Shown: piece by piece, positions 25,776 through 37,041 of the stretch
How the letters are laid out: each line of letters starts with the position of its first letter
How positions within the stretch are numbered: the stretch's first letter is position 1
NCBI RefSeq assembly: GCF_900220975.1
Contig: NZ_OBQD01000002.1
Location: 432,558 to 479,667 of the forward strand
Length of the DNA stretch: 47,110 nucleotides
Reading direction: 5' to 3'
Source of the DNA: Rhizobium subbaraonis
GTDB taxonomy: Bacteria; Pseudomonadota; Alphaproteobacteria; Rhizobiales; Rhizobiaceae
Made by a program: the position numbers and the translations under genes
Notes under the pieces: model-generated
Told to the model about the DNA's origin: nothing
The model's input: only the letters and a program-made list of their open reading frames with translations
Databases searched by the model: none

Positions 25776-26981
25776 TCAAACGCGTTCGAGCGCCACAGCG
25801 ATACCCTGGCCGACACCGATGCACATGGTGGCCAGCGCACGCCGCTTCCCGCCCAGTGCCAGTTCCAGTGCCGCCGTACCGGCGATGCGCGCACCGGACA
25901 TGCCGAGCGGATGCCCGAGAGCGATTGCGCCGCCATTCGCGTTGGCGCGAGGATCGTCGTCCGCAATGCCAAGCTGGCGCAGCGTCGCAAGTCCCTGCGA
26001 GGCGAAGGCCTCATTAAGCTCGATCACATCGAGCTCATCCGCGCTCCAGCCGATCCGGTCGAGCAGCTTTCTGGAGGCCGGAGCCGGGCCGATACCCATG
26101 ACACGTGGCGGAACGCCAGCCGTCGCGCCGCCGACGATCCGGGCGATCGGGGTCAGGCCGTACTTCTTCGCCGCCGCTGCCGAGGCGACGATGAGGGCGG
26201 CTGCGCCATCGTTGACGCCGGAGGCGTTACCCGCCGTGACGGTAGCACCTTCCATCCGGTTGACCGGCTTCAGCTTGGCCAGTGCCTCGAGGCTCGTTGC
26301 GCGCGGATGCTCGTCCTGGCTTACTGCAACGGGATCGCCCTTCTTCTGCGGAACGAAGACGGGAACTATTTCCTTTGCAAGCCGGCCGTTCGCCTGGGCG
26401 CGGGCGGCCTTTTCCTGGCTGCGCACGGCAAAGGCGTCCTGGTCCTCACGCGAGACCTTGTAGTCGATCGCGACGTTGTCCCCGGTCTCCGGCATGGAAT
26501 CGACGCCGTACTGCGCCTTCATCAGCGGATTGACGAAACGCCAGCCGATGGTGGTGTCGTAGATCGCCGCACTGCGCGAGAACGCCGTCTCGGCCTTCGG
26601 CATCACGAAGGGCGCGCGGCTCATGCTTTCGACGCCGCCGGCGATCATCAGTTCCGCCTCGCCCGACTTGACGGCACGGGCGGCGGCGACAAGGGCATCC
26701 ATGCCCGAGCCGCACAGCCGGTTGATCGTGGTGCCTGTCACCGATACCGGCAGTCCCGCCAAAAGCAGCGACATGCGGGCAACGTTGCGGTTGTCTTCGC
26801 CCGCCTGGTTGGCGCAGCCGTAGATGACGTCGTCGACCGCCTCCCAGTCGACGCCGCCGTTGCGCTCCATCAGCGCTTTCAGTGGCACAGCACCCAGATC
26901 GTCGGCGCGGACGGATGAGAGGGAGCCGCCGTAGCGGCCGATCGGCGTACGGATGTAATCGCAAATGAAGGCTTCGGTCAT
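25776..26981 (-). CDS. pcaF: Beta-ketoadipyl-CoA thiolase PcaF
   Basis: A 401-residue thiolase that splits beta-ketoadipyl-CoA to succinyl-CoA and acetyl-CoA, the last step of the protocatechuate branch. TTINRLCGSGMDAL carries the acyl-accepting Cys, IELNEAFASQ the active-site Asn/Glu region, GGAIALGHPLGMSGAR the His, and CIGVGQGIA the second Cys. The N-terminus EAFICDYIRTPIGRYGGSL is typical of PcaF/PaaJ thiolases. It is last in the operon pcaI-pcaJ-pcaF, 10 bases after pcaJ, and followed by a strong terminator. Confidence 0.95.
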   Translation of the reverse strand: MTEAFICDYIRTPIGRYGGSLSSVRADDLGAVPLKALMERNGGVDWEAVDDVIYGCANQAGEDNRNVARMSLLLAGLPVSVTGTTINRLCGSGMDALVAAARAVKSGEAELMIAGGVESMSRAPFVMPKAETAFSRSAAIYDTTIGWRFVNPLMKAQYGVDSMPETGDNVAIDYKVSREDQDAFAVRSQEKAARAQANGRLAKEIVPVFVPQKKGDPVAVSQDEHPRATSLEALAKLKPVNRMEGATVTAGNASGVNDGAAALIVASAAAAKKYGLTPIARIVGGATAGVPPRVMGIGPAPASRKLLDRIGWSADELDVIELNEAFASQGLATLRQLGIADDDPRANANGGAIALGHPLGMSGARIAGTAALELALGGKRRALATMCIGVGQGIAVALERV

Positions 26982-26991
26982 GGGTTTTTCC

Positions 26992-27677
26992 TCACAGCGC
27001 CGGAGCGACGAGATCGGCCACCGGGCCCTCGATATGAAGCTCGCCGCCGGTCATTGCCTGCAGTTCCTCGACCGTCATGCCGGGCAGCTTTTCGCGCAGC
27101 ACGAAACGTCCGTCGACGATGTCGATGACGGCGTGGCTGGTATACACGCGGGTGATGCAGCCCACGCCGGTCAGCGGGAAGGTGCACTTCTCGACGAGCT
27201 TCGGCTCGCCGGTCTTGGTGACGTGCTCGGTGATGACGAAGACCTGCTTGGCGCCATGCACCAGATCCATCGCGCCGCCAACGGCAGGAACCCCCTTGGA
27301 GCCGACGCGCCAGTTCGCAAGATCACCGCTCTGCGCCACCTGGTAGGCGCCGAGAATGGCGACGTCGAGGTGACCGCCGCGGACCATGGCGAAGCTGTCG
27401 GCATGATTGAAGAAGGCGGCGCCCGGCTTCAGCGTCACCGCCTTCTTGCCGGCATTGATCAGGTCCCAGTCCTCTTCGCCGTCCGCAGGCGGCTCACCGA
27501 ATCCGAGCACGCCGTTTTCCGTATGGAAGGTGACGAAACGACCAGGCGACTGGTAGCGGGCAACCATTTCGGGAAAGCCGATGCCGAGGTTCACATAGGC
27601 GCCGTCCTTGATGTCCTGCGCAGCGCGCCAGGCAATCTGGGCGTTGGAGAGCTTGATGTCTTCGCGCGTATCGACGG

Positions 27678-27681
<4 letters not shown>
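26992..27681 (-). CDS. pcaJ: 3-oxoadipate CoA-transferase subunit B
   Basis: A 229-residue beta subunit of the succinyl-CoA:3-oxoadipate CoA-transferase. AYVNLGIGFPEMVARY, TENGVLGFGEPP with the catalytic glutamate, FFNHADSFAMVRGGHLDVAILGAYQV and VTKTGEPKLVEKCTFPLTG are family hallmarks. The start at 27681 overlaps the pcaI stop by 4 bases, which fits equal production of the two subunits. An in-frame extension to 27846 runs into pcaI and is rejected. Confidence 0.95.
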
Positions 27682-28385
<704 letters not shown>

Positions 28386-28479
28386 CCGAAAATCCTCCGT
28401 CCGGCGCGGTAGCCACGTCGCCCCGCCGCCGTTTCGAGGCGGAAATTACCCCCGGAAAGCCATCGACGGCAATCGATTT

Positions 28480-28512
28480 GTGCGTTATATGATTTTTGTT
28501 CGCATATCGCAC
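28480..28512. promoter_or_regulatory. Inverted repeats in the divergent pcaI/pcaR promoter
   Basis: GTGCG (28480-28484) and CGCAC (28508-28512) bracket an AT-rich core, and ATATG/CATAT repeat inside (TGCGTTATATG against CATATCGCA). It lies in the only AT-rich part of the 151-base gap between pcaI and the PcaR-type regulator. PcaR/PcaU regulators bind such repeats near pca promoters, so it is the likely site for control of pcaIJF and for autoregulation. Confidence 0.55.
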
Positions 28513-28536
28513 ATTATCTAACGCCGGAGCGATGCC

Positions 28537-29301
28537 ATGACGGTCAAGGAACGCGACATGATGGGCGGCCTTGCGAAGGGCCTTAGGGTCATCGAAGCCT
28601 TCAGCGCCGAGCATCCGCGCCTGTCGATTGCCGAGGCGGCCGAAATCGCCGGTCTCGACCGGGCGACGACGCGCCGTTGCCTGCTGACGCTGTCGGAGCT
28701 CGGCTATGCCGCCTATGACGGCAAATTCTTCACCGTCACGCCACGCATCCTCCGGCTCGGCACAGGGTGCCTCGCCACCATGCCGCTTCCGCGGATCGTG
28801 CAACCGATCCTGGACCGGCTCTCCGAAGAGATCGGCCAAAGCACCTCCGTCTCGATCCTGGACGAGACGGAGATCGTCTATGTCGCGCGTGCGGCCCAGC
28901 GGCGCGTCATGTCGATCGCACTGATGCCGGGATCGCGGCTGCCCGCCTACTGCACCTCCATGGGGCGAGTGCTGCTGGCAGCCCAAGATCGCGATCAGGT
29001 GCTCGCCGTCCTTGAGGCTTCGCCCCGGCTGGCCCGCACTGCGCACACGATCACCGATATCGATGCATTGATGGCGGAAATCGACGAGACGCGGTCGCGC
29101 GGCTATGCGCTGATCGACCAGGAAGTGGAAATCGGGCTTCGATCGATCGCCGTTCCGCTTAAGACCGTCCGCGGCCAAACCGTCGCAGCACTGAACGTGG
29201 GTCTGGCGGCCGTGACGGCCGAACCGGTCTCCGCGCTGGCCGAGCGCTATCTTGCGCCGCTGCTCGCCGTACAGAAGGAATTGGCGAGGATGCTGGTATA
29301 G
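28537..29301 (+). CDS. pcaR: IclR-family regulator, PcaR/PcaU type
   Basis: A 254-residue IclR regulator. The HTH (LAKGLRVIEAFSAEHPRLSIAEAAEIAGLDRATTRRCLLTLSELGYA, about residues 12-60) and ligand domain (STSVSILDETEIVYVARA, LPAYCTSMGRVLLAA, GYALIDQEVEIGLRSIAVPL) match the PcaR/PcaU/PobR group. It is divergent from pcaIJF, as in other Rhizobiaceae, where it activates these genes in response to beta-ketoadipate. An ATG eight codons later (MMGG) is an alternative start. Confidence 0.9.
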   Translation: MTVKERDMMGGLAKGLRVIEAFSAEHPRLSIAEAAEIAGLDRATTRRCLLTLSELGYAAYDGKFFTVTPRILRLGTGCLATMPLPRIVQPILDRLSEEIGQSTSVSILDETEIVYVARAAQRRVMSIALMPGSRLPAYCTSMGRVLLAAQDRDQVLAVLEASPRLARTAHTITDIDALMAEIDETRSRGYALIDQEVEIGLRSIAVPLKTVRGQTVAALNVGLAAVTAEPVSALAERYLAPLLAVQKELARMLV

Positions 29302-29381
29302 GCATCCTCGCGCACCTGGCGAAACGCCCCCCGAGTACGCGGATACTTTGGGTTCGCGTCGCTGCCGTCTGACCGATGGCG

Positions 29382-31132
<1,751 letters not shown>

Positions 31133-31227
31133 GTCGTCCTCCTCAAGCAAACAGTGGCCAAGGAAGACGTTTTCGGAAATGGACGGAGCGTCGGAAAGAT
31201 TGGACGATACCCGGACGCAGGCTTTCT

Positions 31228-32127
31228 TCACGCCTCCTGGTGCAGCTTCTGCTTCCGGAATGCGCCCGGCGACAGACCCACGCGCTGCGTGAAGAACCGG
31301 TTGAAATAGGCGGGGTCCTCAAAGCCGGACAGGTGTGCCACCTGCGCCACGCTGCTTTCAGTATAGACGAGGTATCGCTTGGCCTCGATGACGATCCGCT
31401 CGTACAGCAGGTCGGACGCGGTCTTGCCGGCGCGGGCCTTGCAGGCGGCGTTCAGCCGCGCCTGCGTGACGGCCAGATCGCCGGCATAGAAGGCGAGCGA
31501 GCGCTCGTTGCGGAAATGCTCCTCCAGCAGCGCGCGGTAGCGCACGAGCAGGTCGTAATCACGATCCGGTGCGGCGACGCCCGGATCCCCGGTGGTCACA
31601 TAGAGGCGGAGCACCACGACCAGAATCCGCATGTACTGCGCCACGATCGCCGTACGCCGCCCCGGCGCCGACCAGATGAACTCCCGATGCAACCATTCGA
31701 ATGTGTCGTTGACGGCGGGAATGCTGACGCCCGTGCCCGTCAGCGGATAGACGGCCGGGCGCGCCGCTGCCTCGGTCAGGCGCGCGTCGCCGGCTGCCGC
31801 GGCCTTCAGACAGCCCAAAGCTGCAGTGACGACGAAACCGTCGGTGCCGGGGTCGAAATCGATCTGGTGAACGATGCCCGCGGGCACCACGAGAACACCG
31901 GGAACCGGAATGGGCAGGATCTGTTCTTCCATGCGGATCGTTCCGCCGCCACCGCGTACGAACAGGACCTGCATGTGGTCGGGATGCGAATGGGGACGGA
32001 TTCTCCAGTCGTTGGGGCCGCTCCGGTCGCGGAGGGGCTCGATGTGCAGGAAGTCCAATTCGACGTCCGCGCCTTGATCGCCATAGAGATAGTAGTGCGG
32101 AATGCCGCCTCCGGCCACGTTCGCCAT
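31228..32127 (-). CDS. pobR: AraC-family regulator, PobR type
   Basis: A 299-residue regulator. The N-terminal cupin (IPHYYLYGDQ, PHSHPDHMQVLFVRGGGGTIRMEE, VVPAGIVHQIDFDPGTDG) matches the aromatic-acid-sensing AraC proteins beside pobA. The C-terminal double HTH is LAVTQARLNAACKARAGKTASDLLYERIVIEAKRYLVYTESSVAQVAHLSGFEDPAYFNRFFTQ in three contiguous parts. The start at 32127 follows CGGGAGGATTG. It is divergent from the third flavoprotein gene and precedes NIPSNAP-pobA on the same strand, so it probably activates pobA with 4-hydroxybenzoate and may also control the flavoprotein-SDR operon. Confidence 0.85.
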   Translation of the reverse strand: MANVAGGGIPHYYLYGDQGADVELDFLHIEPLRDRSGPNDWRIRPHSHPDHMQVLFVRGGGGTIRMEEQILPIPVPGVLVVPAGIVHQIDFDPGTDGFVVTAALGCLKAAAAGDARLTEAAARPAVYPLTGTGVSIPAVNDTFEWLHREFIWSAPGRRTAIVAQYMRILVVVLRLYVTTGDPGVAAPDRDYDLLVRYRALLEEHFRNERSLAFYAGDLAVTQARLNAACKARAGKTASDLLYERIVIEAKRYLVYTESSVAQVAHLSGFEDPAYFNRFFTQRVGLSPGAFRKQKLHQEA

Positions 32128-32153
32128 CAATCCTCCCGAATGCGTCCCGACCG

Positions 32154-32168
32154 AATTGTGCAACAATT
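32154..32168. promoter_or_regulatory. Palindrome in the divergent AraC/flavoprotein promoter
   Basis: AATTGT-GCA-ACAATT, a perfect 6-3-6 inverted repeat in the 117-base gap between the AraC regulator and flavoprotein copy 3. It differs from the T(T/G)GAAT palindromes, suggesting a second control system for this operon. It could be the AraC/PobR site, although AraC sites are more often direct repeats. Confidence 0.5.
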
Positions 32169-32244
32169 GCGCCGGTGCGTCCATTGGTCCGGTCGGGACC
32201 GTGCGGTAGCAAATCCTCATGTCATGCGCCACAGGGAGGAAGCG

Positions 32245-33954
32245 ATGGAGCGGTCGATCGAGGAGCGGCAGGTCTGCGACGTGCTTGTAATTGGTTCCGG
32301 CGCCGGCGGTCTCGCTACCGCCATCACCGCCAGGAAGCACGGGCTATCGGTGATCGTCATCGAGAAGGAGCCGGTATTCGGTGGAACGACTGCCTTCTCC
32401 GGCGGGGTACTGTGGATACCCGGAAACCGGCACGGCAAGACCAACAATCCGAGCGACACACGCGAAGCGGCAAGGCGCTACATGAAGGCCGAAACTGGAA
32501 ACTGGTTCGACGAGGGCGCGGTCGACGCCTTCCTCGAAGCCGGACCGAAGATGCTGGACTGGTTCGAGGCGGAGACCGACGTCCGCTTCGTCCCGACGCT
32601 CTATCCCGACTATCATCCTACCGTGGAGGGCGGCGCCGACATCGGCCGCTCCGTCCTTGCCGCCCCCTTCGATACGAGCGCGCTTGGCGACAATCTGAAG
32701 CGGCTGCAGCCGCCCCTTTCGACCATCACCTTCATGGGGATGATGTTCAATTCCTCCAATGCCGACATCAAGCACTTCTTCAACGCGACGAAGTCGCTGG
32801 CGTCGTTCGCCTATGTCCTGAAGCGGCTCGCCGCCCATGCCGGCGAAGTGGTCCGCTACGGTCGCGGCGTGCAGGTGACCAGTGGCAATGCGCTGGCAGC
32901 CCGGCTTGCCAAGAGCTGCTTCGACCTCGGCATACCGATCCTGACCGAAACGCCCGCATTGCGCCTGACGAAGGAGGGTGGCCGCCTGAGTGGCGCCGAA
33001 GTCGGCGGCAACGAGCCGCGCACGATCACGGCACGGCGCGGCGTCGTGCTCGCCTGCGGCGGCTATGCTCAGGATCTCGCCCGCCGCGCCGGCGTCTACG
33101 CGCACCTGAAAGCAGGGGCTGGACATTACTCGCCCGTGCCGGAGAGCAACACCGGCGACGGCATTCGACTGGGCGAGGAGGCCGGCGGTGCCTTCGAGGC
33201 CGAGTTCCCGCAGCCGGCAGCATGGATGCCGGTCAGCCGGGTGCCGGGGAAGGGCGTCTTCCCCCATCTCCTCGACCGCTACAAGCCGGGCATGATCGCG
33301 GTGCTCTCGAACGGAAAACGCTTCGTCAACGAGAGCGAAAGCTATCACGACGTCGGCGCGGCGATGGTCGCCGCCGGCGAGGCGTCCGCCTGGCTGATCT
33401 GCGACCATCGCACCATCCGCAAGTATGGGCTCGGCCACGCGAAACCTGCCCCGATGCCGCTTCTGCCCTGGATACGATCGGGCTATCTGAAAAAGGGCAA
33501 GACGCTCGCCGATCTCGGGCGTGTCTGCGGCATCGATGCTGCCGGCCTCGAAGCAACGGTTTCCGCCTTCAATCAAGGTGCGCGCGCAGGTCGGGATCCG
33601 GAATTTCATCGCGGTGAAACCTCGTTCAACCGCTATCTGGCCGACCCCGAGCAAAAGCCCAACCCGTGCGTCGCCCCGGTGGAGCAGGGGCCATTCTACG
33701 CCGTGAAGATGGAGATGGGCGATCTCGGCACGTTCGACGGCCTGAAGACCACCGTTCCGGGTGAAGTGATCGACAGGCAGGGGCGGCCCATCGCCGGTCT
33801 CTACGCCGTGGGCAACGACCGCGCATCGATCATGGGAGGAAACTACCCCGGTGCCGGCATCACACTCGGCCCGGCAATGACGTTCGGATGGATCACGGGA
33901 CGGCATCTGGCGGGCCTTGCACCCGAAATTGCAAAGAGGGAGGACGCTGCATGA
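32245..33954 (+). CDS. FAD-dependent dehydrogenase, 3-ketosteroid dehydrogenase type (copy 3)
   Basis: A 569-residue flavoprotein and a close relative of copy 1: CDVLVIGSGAGGLATAI, FGGTTAFSGGVLWIPGN, GKRFVNESESYHDVG, ASAWLICDHRTIRKYGLGHAKPAP, and GLYAVGNDRASIMGGNYPGAGITLGPAM. The order of motifs equals copies 1 and 2. The start at 32245 follows AGGGAGGAAGCG; the in-frame region upstream to 31240 is antisense to the AraC gene. The stop overlaps the start of an SDR gene (ATGA), which suggests the substrate passes between an alcohol dehydrogenase and this desaturase. Confidence 0.86.
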   Translation: MERSIEERQVCDVLVIGSGAGGLATAITARKHGLSVIVIEKEPVFGGTTAFSGGVLWIPGNRHGKTNNPSDTREAARRYMKAETGNWFDEGAVDAFLEAGPKMLDWFEAETDVRFVPTLYPDYHPTVEGGADIGRSVLAAPFDTSALGDNLKRLQPPLSTITFMGMMFNSSNADIKHFFNATKSLASFAYVLKRLAAHAGEVVRYGRGVQVTSGNALAARLAKSCFDLGIPILTETPALRLTKEGGRLSGAEVGGNEPRTITARRGVVLACGGYAQDLARRAGVYAHLKAGAGHYSPVPESNTGDGIRLGEEAGGAFEAEFPQPAAWMPVSRVPGKGVFPHLLDRYKPGMIAVLSNGKRFVNESESYHDVGAAMVAAGEASAWLICDHRTIRKYGLGHAKPAPMPLLPWIRSGYLKKGKTLADLGRVCGIDAAGLEATVSAFNQGARAGRDPEFHRGETSFNRYLADPEQKPNPCVAPVEQGPFYAVKMEMGDLGTFDGLKTTVPGEVIDRQGRPIAGLYAVGNDRASIMGGNYPGAGITLGPAMTFGWITGRHLAGLAPEIAKREDAA

Positions 33955-34730
33955 GCTGGCTGGGACTGGCAGGAAAGACGGTGGTGGTGACGGGCGCCGG
34001 CGGCGGCATCGGGCAGACGCTGGCCCGCGCCTTCGCCGAACAGGGCGCGCGCGTCGTCGCCCTCGATCGCGATACGGAGCGCACGGCGCCGCTCGTGGCC
34101 GACCTCGGCGGCGGTGCTTTCGCACTCGGCTGCGATCTTTCCCGGGCCGATGAAATCGCGGCGGCAGCAGAGAAGGTCGAAGCTGCGGGTGGAGCGGATA
34201 TTCTGGTCAACAATGCCGGCATTCTGCGTCCGGGTCTGCTGGAGAGCATCTCCGAGGTCGACTGGTCCGCGATGCTGGCTGTGAACCTTAACGGATATCT
34301 GGCGGCGGCACAGGCCTTCGGGCGCGGAATGATGGCGCGCGGTCAAGGCGCGCTGGTGCATGTGGCCAGCATTTCCGGCTCCCATCCCCAACCGGCGAGC
34401 GGCGCCTATTCCGCATCCAAGGCGGCGATCCTGATGCTGTCGCGCCAGCTGGCCTACGAATGGGGACCGATGGGCATCCGCTCGAACACACTCAGCCCCG
34501 GCCTCGTGCGCACGCCGATGTCCGAGCCCTTCTATCGGGATGCACAGGTGAAAGCACAGCGCGAACAGATGGTGCCGCTGCGCCGCATCGCCACGCCGCA
34601 GGATATGGCCGACGTGGCGTTGTTCCTGGCGTCGTCGCGTGCCTCTTACATCTCCGGCCAGGACATTGTCGTCGACGGCGGCCTGTCGCAATCGCTCATG
34701 GGGCTGGTGCCGAGGCCGGGCTATGCGTGA
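33951..34730 (+). CDS. Short-chain dehydrogenase/reductase (first of a tandem pair)
   Basis: A 259-residue classical SDR: TGAGGGIGQ nucleotide-binding loop, LNVNNAG-type motif (ILVNNAG), catalytic Ser and Tyr-x-x-x-Lys in HVASISGSHPQP followed by AYSASKAA, and SPGLVRTPMS. Likely NAD(P)-dependent oxidation of a ring alcohol, or the reverse. ATGA overlap with flavoprotein copy 3 and GGGAGGAC upstream. The next SDR starts 8 bases before its stop. Confidence 0.88.
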   Translation: MSWLGLAGKTVVVTGAGGGIGQTLARAFAEQGARVVALDRDTERTAPLVADLGGGAFALGCDLSRADEIAAAAEKVEAAGGADILVNNAGILRPGLLESISEVDWSAMLAVNLNGYLAAAQAFGRGMMARGQGALVHVASISGSHPQPASGAYSASKAAILMLSRQLAYEWGPMGIRSNTLSPGLVRTPMSEPFYRDAQVKAQREQMVPLRRIATPQDMADVALFLASSRASYISGQDIVVDGGLSQSLMGLVPRPGYA

Positions 34731-35466
34731 TGCGTTGGTGACGGGCGGGGCCGAGGGCATCGGCCTGGCAATAGCGCGGGCGCTGGCGCAGGCCGGTCAT
34801 CGCGTGACGATTGCCGATCTCGACGGCGCGAAAGCGACTAAGCGGGCGGCAGAACTCGGCACGGGGCATCGCGGCATCGCCTGCGACGTCACCGACGAGG
34901 CACAGACTGCAGCGGTTGCCGCAAGCGCTGCCTTCGACGTGCTGGTGAACAATGCCGGCATCGGCGACAGCCATCTGCCGACGCTGGAGCAGGACGTCAC
35001 CGCCTTTCGCAAGGTGCTCGACGTTCATCTCGCCGGCACGTTCCTGATGTCGCGCGAGGCGGCCAAAGGCATGGTCGCGCGCGGTTCCGGCGCCATCGTC
35101 AACCTCTCCTCCATCGCCGGCCTGACCGGCCTACCCAAGCGCAACGCCTATGGCGCCGCCAAGGCCGGCATCGTCGCCATGACCCGGGCGATGGCCTGCG
35201 AGTGGGCGGGACGCGGCGTGCGCGTCAATGCCGTGGCGCCGGCCTTCGTCGAGACGGCGCTCGTCCGGAAGCTTGCGGATGCGGGTCGCGTCGATCTACC
35301 CACACTGCGCCGGCGCACCCCCATCGGGCGGTTGATCCGGGCTGAGGAAGTGGCCGCCGCCGTCGCGTTTCTTGCCTCGCCGCTCGCCTCCGGCATCACC
35401 GGCGCGGTGCTACCGGTCGATGGAGGCTGGACGGCCTTCGGCGATTTCGGAGACGCTTCGACGTAA
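34723..35466 (+). CDS. Short-chain dehydrogenase/reductase (second of a tandem pair)
   Basis: A 247-residue classical SDR: DALVTGGAEGIGLAIA, CDVTDEAQT, VLVNNAG, NLSSIAGLTGLPKRNAYGAAKAG with Ser, Tyr and Lys of the active site, and the C-terminal GAVLPVDGGWTAFGD. The start at 34723 lies within the end of the previous SDR. Together with flavoprotein copy 3 it forms a compact three-gene operon ending at a strong terminator. The two SDRs may act on different hydroxyl groups or stereoisomers. Confidence 0.88.
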   Translation: MRDALVTGGAEGIGLAIARALAQAGHRVTIADLDGAKATKRAAELGTGHRGIACDVTDEAQTAAVAASAAFDVLVNNAGIGDSHLPTLEQDVTAFRKVLDVHLAGTFLMSREAAKGMVARGSGAIVNLSSIAGLTGLPKRNAYGAAKAGIVAMTRAMACEWAGRGVRVNAVAPAFVETALVRKLADAGRVDLPTLRRRTPIGRLIRAEEVAAAVAFLASPLASGITGAVLPVDGGWTAFGDFGDAST

Positions 35467-35490
35467 CACGACCCTGCAGAGAGCACCATA

Positions 35491-35530
35491 AAAGAGAAAC
35501 GCCCGGCGATTGTCGCCGGGCGTTTCTTTC
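35491..35530. terminator. Bidirectional terminator between the SDR operon and the liv-type operon
   Basis: Perfect 14-bp stem GAAACGCCCGGCGA (35496-35509) / TCGCCGGGCGTTTC (35513-35526) with a TTG loop, preceded by AAAAGA and followed by TTTC. It serves both the SDR operon (plus) and the livF-like gene (minus). Confidence 0.9.
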
Positions 35531-35549
35531 GTCCTGGGAGAATTTCAGA

Positions 35550-36272
35550 TCAGGCGGCGTCCTCGATATGGCCGCCGAGGAAGAGCTGGCCGACGCGCGG
35601 ATCCTTCAGCAGCTTGTCGGCCTTGTCGAACATCCGCGTCTGGCCGAGCTCGAGCACAAGCCCGTAGTCGGACATGGCAAGCGCCGCCTTGGCGTTCTGC
35701 TCGACCATCAGGATGGTGACACCCTGGTCGCGCAGGCGGATCAGCGTCTGGAAGACCTCCTGCACCAGATTCGGGGAAAGCCCGATGGAAGGCTCGTCGA
35801 TCAGGATGAGCTTGGGATCCAGCAGCAGTGCACGGGCAATCTCCAGCTGCTTCTGCTGGCCGCCGGAAAGCTCGATGGCCTTCTGGTCCTTTCGCTCGCG
35901 CAGCATCGGAAACTGATCCATTACCTCTTCCATGCGCCGCTTGACCTTTGCCTGGTCCTTCGACGTGATGCCGCCGAGCTCGAGATTGTGCAGCACCGAC
36001 AACTGCGGCACGACGTTGCGCCCCTGCGGGACATAGGTCACGCCGCGGGCGATCATCTGCGCCGGCGACTTGCGCGTCACCGTCTCGCCATCCAGCAGGA
36101 TCTCGCCGGAATGGATGCTGAGCAGGCCGAAAATGGCTTTGAAGACAGTCGACTTTCCCGCGCCGTTCGGCCCGATCACCGTGGTGATCGAAGCCTTCGG
36201 GATGGTGAAGGAGGTGCCGTTGAGGATCGTGATGCGGCCATAACCGCCGGTGATGTTCTTCAGCTCCAGCAT
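35550..36272 (-). CDS. livF: Branched-chain-type ABC importer, ATP-binding protein LivF
   Basis: A 240-residue nucleotide-binding domain with Walker A GPNGAGKST, signature LSGGQQKQLEIARALL, Walker B LILIDEPSIGLSP and VEQNAKAALAMSDYGLVLELG, characteristic of LivF rather than LivG. Last gene of the livK-H-M-G-F set. In this setting the importer more likely takes up an aromatic or hydroaromatic acid than branched-chain amino acids, as many HAAT-family importers in aromatic gene clusters do. Confidence 0.92.
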   Translation of the reverse strand: MLELKNITGGYGRITILNGTSFTIPKASITTVIGPNGAGKSTVFKAIFGLLSIHSGEILLDGETVTRKSPAQMIARGVTYVPQGRNVVPQLSVLHNLELGGITSKDQAKVKRRMEEVMDQFPMLRERKDQKAIELSGGQQKQLEIARALLLDPKLILIDEPSIGLSPNLVQEVFQTLIRLRDQGVTILMVEQNAKAALAMSDYGLVLELGQTRMFDKADKLLKDPRVGQLFLGGHIEDAA

Positions 36273-36273
36273 G

Positions 36274-37041
36274 TCAGCCTCCGAGATATGCGTCGATGAC
36301 CATCTGGTTCGACCGGATTTCGTCGGGCGTTCCCTCGGCGATGATCTCGCCCTGCGCCAGAACGATGATACGGGTGCAAAGCGACATCACGAACTCCATG
36401 TTGTGTTCGATGACGACGAAGGTCGTACCGTGCTCGCGATTATAGGTGATCAACCGCTCCTTCAGGTGCCCGAGCATGGTGAGGTTCACCCCGCCGGCCG
36501 GCTCGTCGAGCAGAACGATCCCCGGCCCCGCCATGAAGGCCATCGCGGCATCCACGAGCTTTTGCTGGCCGTAGGAGAGGGAACCGGCTGGCGTGTCGCG
36601 GTAAGGCGTCAGGCGAAAGAATTCGATCAGTTGTTCCGCCTTCTCGGTCAGCCCCGCGTCCGGCTTGCCCAGCAGGCGCGACAGCATCGAGCCCTGGTGC
36701 TCTTGGCCGGCGAGGATGACGTTGTCCAGCACGCTCATCTTCGGGAAGACCGAGAGCTGCTGGAAGGTGCGGCCAACCCCCATCAGCGAGAGGTCAGCCG
36801 GGCGCACGCCGTCGGTCGAGCGGCCGTTGATCTCGCAATGCCCCTCGGTCGGCTTGAGCTGGCCGAGGATGCAGTTGAAGAGGGTGGACTTGCCGGAGCC
36901 GTTCGGTCCGATCAGGCCCAGGATCTCGCCCTTCCGGACATCGAAGCTGACCCCGTTGACCGCCCGGATGCCGCCGAACTGCTTGGAGATGTTGCGTACC
37001 GAGAGGATGGGTGCATTGGTGGTATCGGCGCGCATGTTCAT
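36274..37041 (-). CDS. livG: Branched-chain-type ABC importer, ATP-binding protein LivG
   Basis: A 255-residue nucleotide-binding domain: GPNGSGKSTLFNCILG, GRTFQQLSVFPKMSVLDNVILAGQEH, LSYGQQKLVDAAMAFM, IVLLDEPAGGVN and VIEHNMEFVMSLCTRIIVLAQG, the LivG pattern. Its ATG overlaps the livM stop by 4 bases. The GMRT/Q-loop region is complete, so the protein looks functional. Confidence 0.92.
   Translation of the reverse strand: MNMRADTTNAPILSVRNISKQFGGIRAVNGVSFDVRKGEILGLIGPNGSGKSTLFNCILGQLKPTEGHCEINGRSTDGVRPADLSLMGVGRTFQQLSVFPKMSVLDNVILAGQEHQGSMLSRLLGKPDAGLTEKAEQLIEFFRLTPYRDTPAGSLSYGQQKLVDAAMAFMAGPGIVLLDEPAGGVNLTMLGHLKERLITYNREHGTTFVVIEHNMEFVMSLCTRIIVLAQGEIIAEGTPDEIRSNQMVIDAYLGG

Noticed and set aside
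31240-32244. Long in-frame extension upstream of flavoprotein copy 3
   Set aside because: It runs antisense through the AraC regulator, and a strong ribosome site plus the conserved N-terminus begin at 32245.
32344-34125. 593-codon open frame on the minus strand
   Set aside because: Antisense shadow of flavoprotein copy 3, with no family features.
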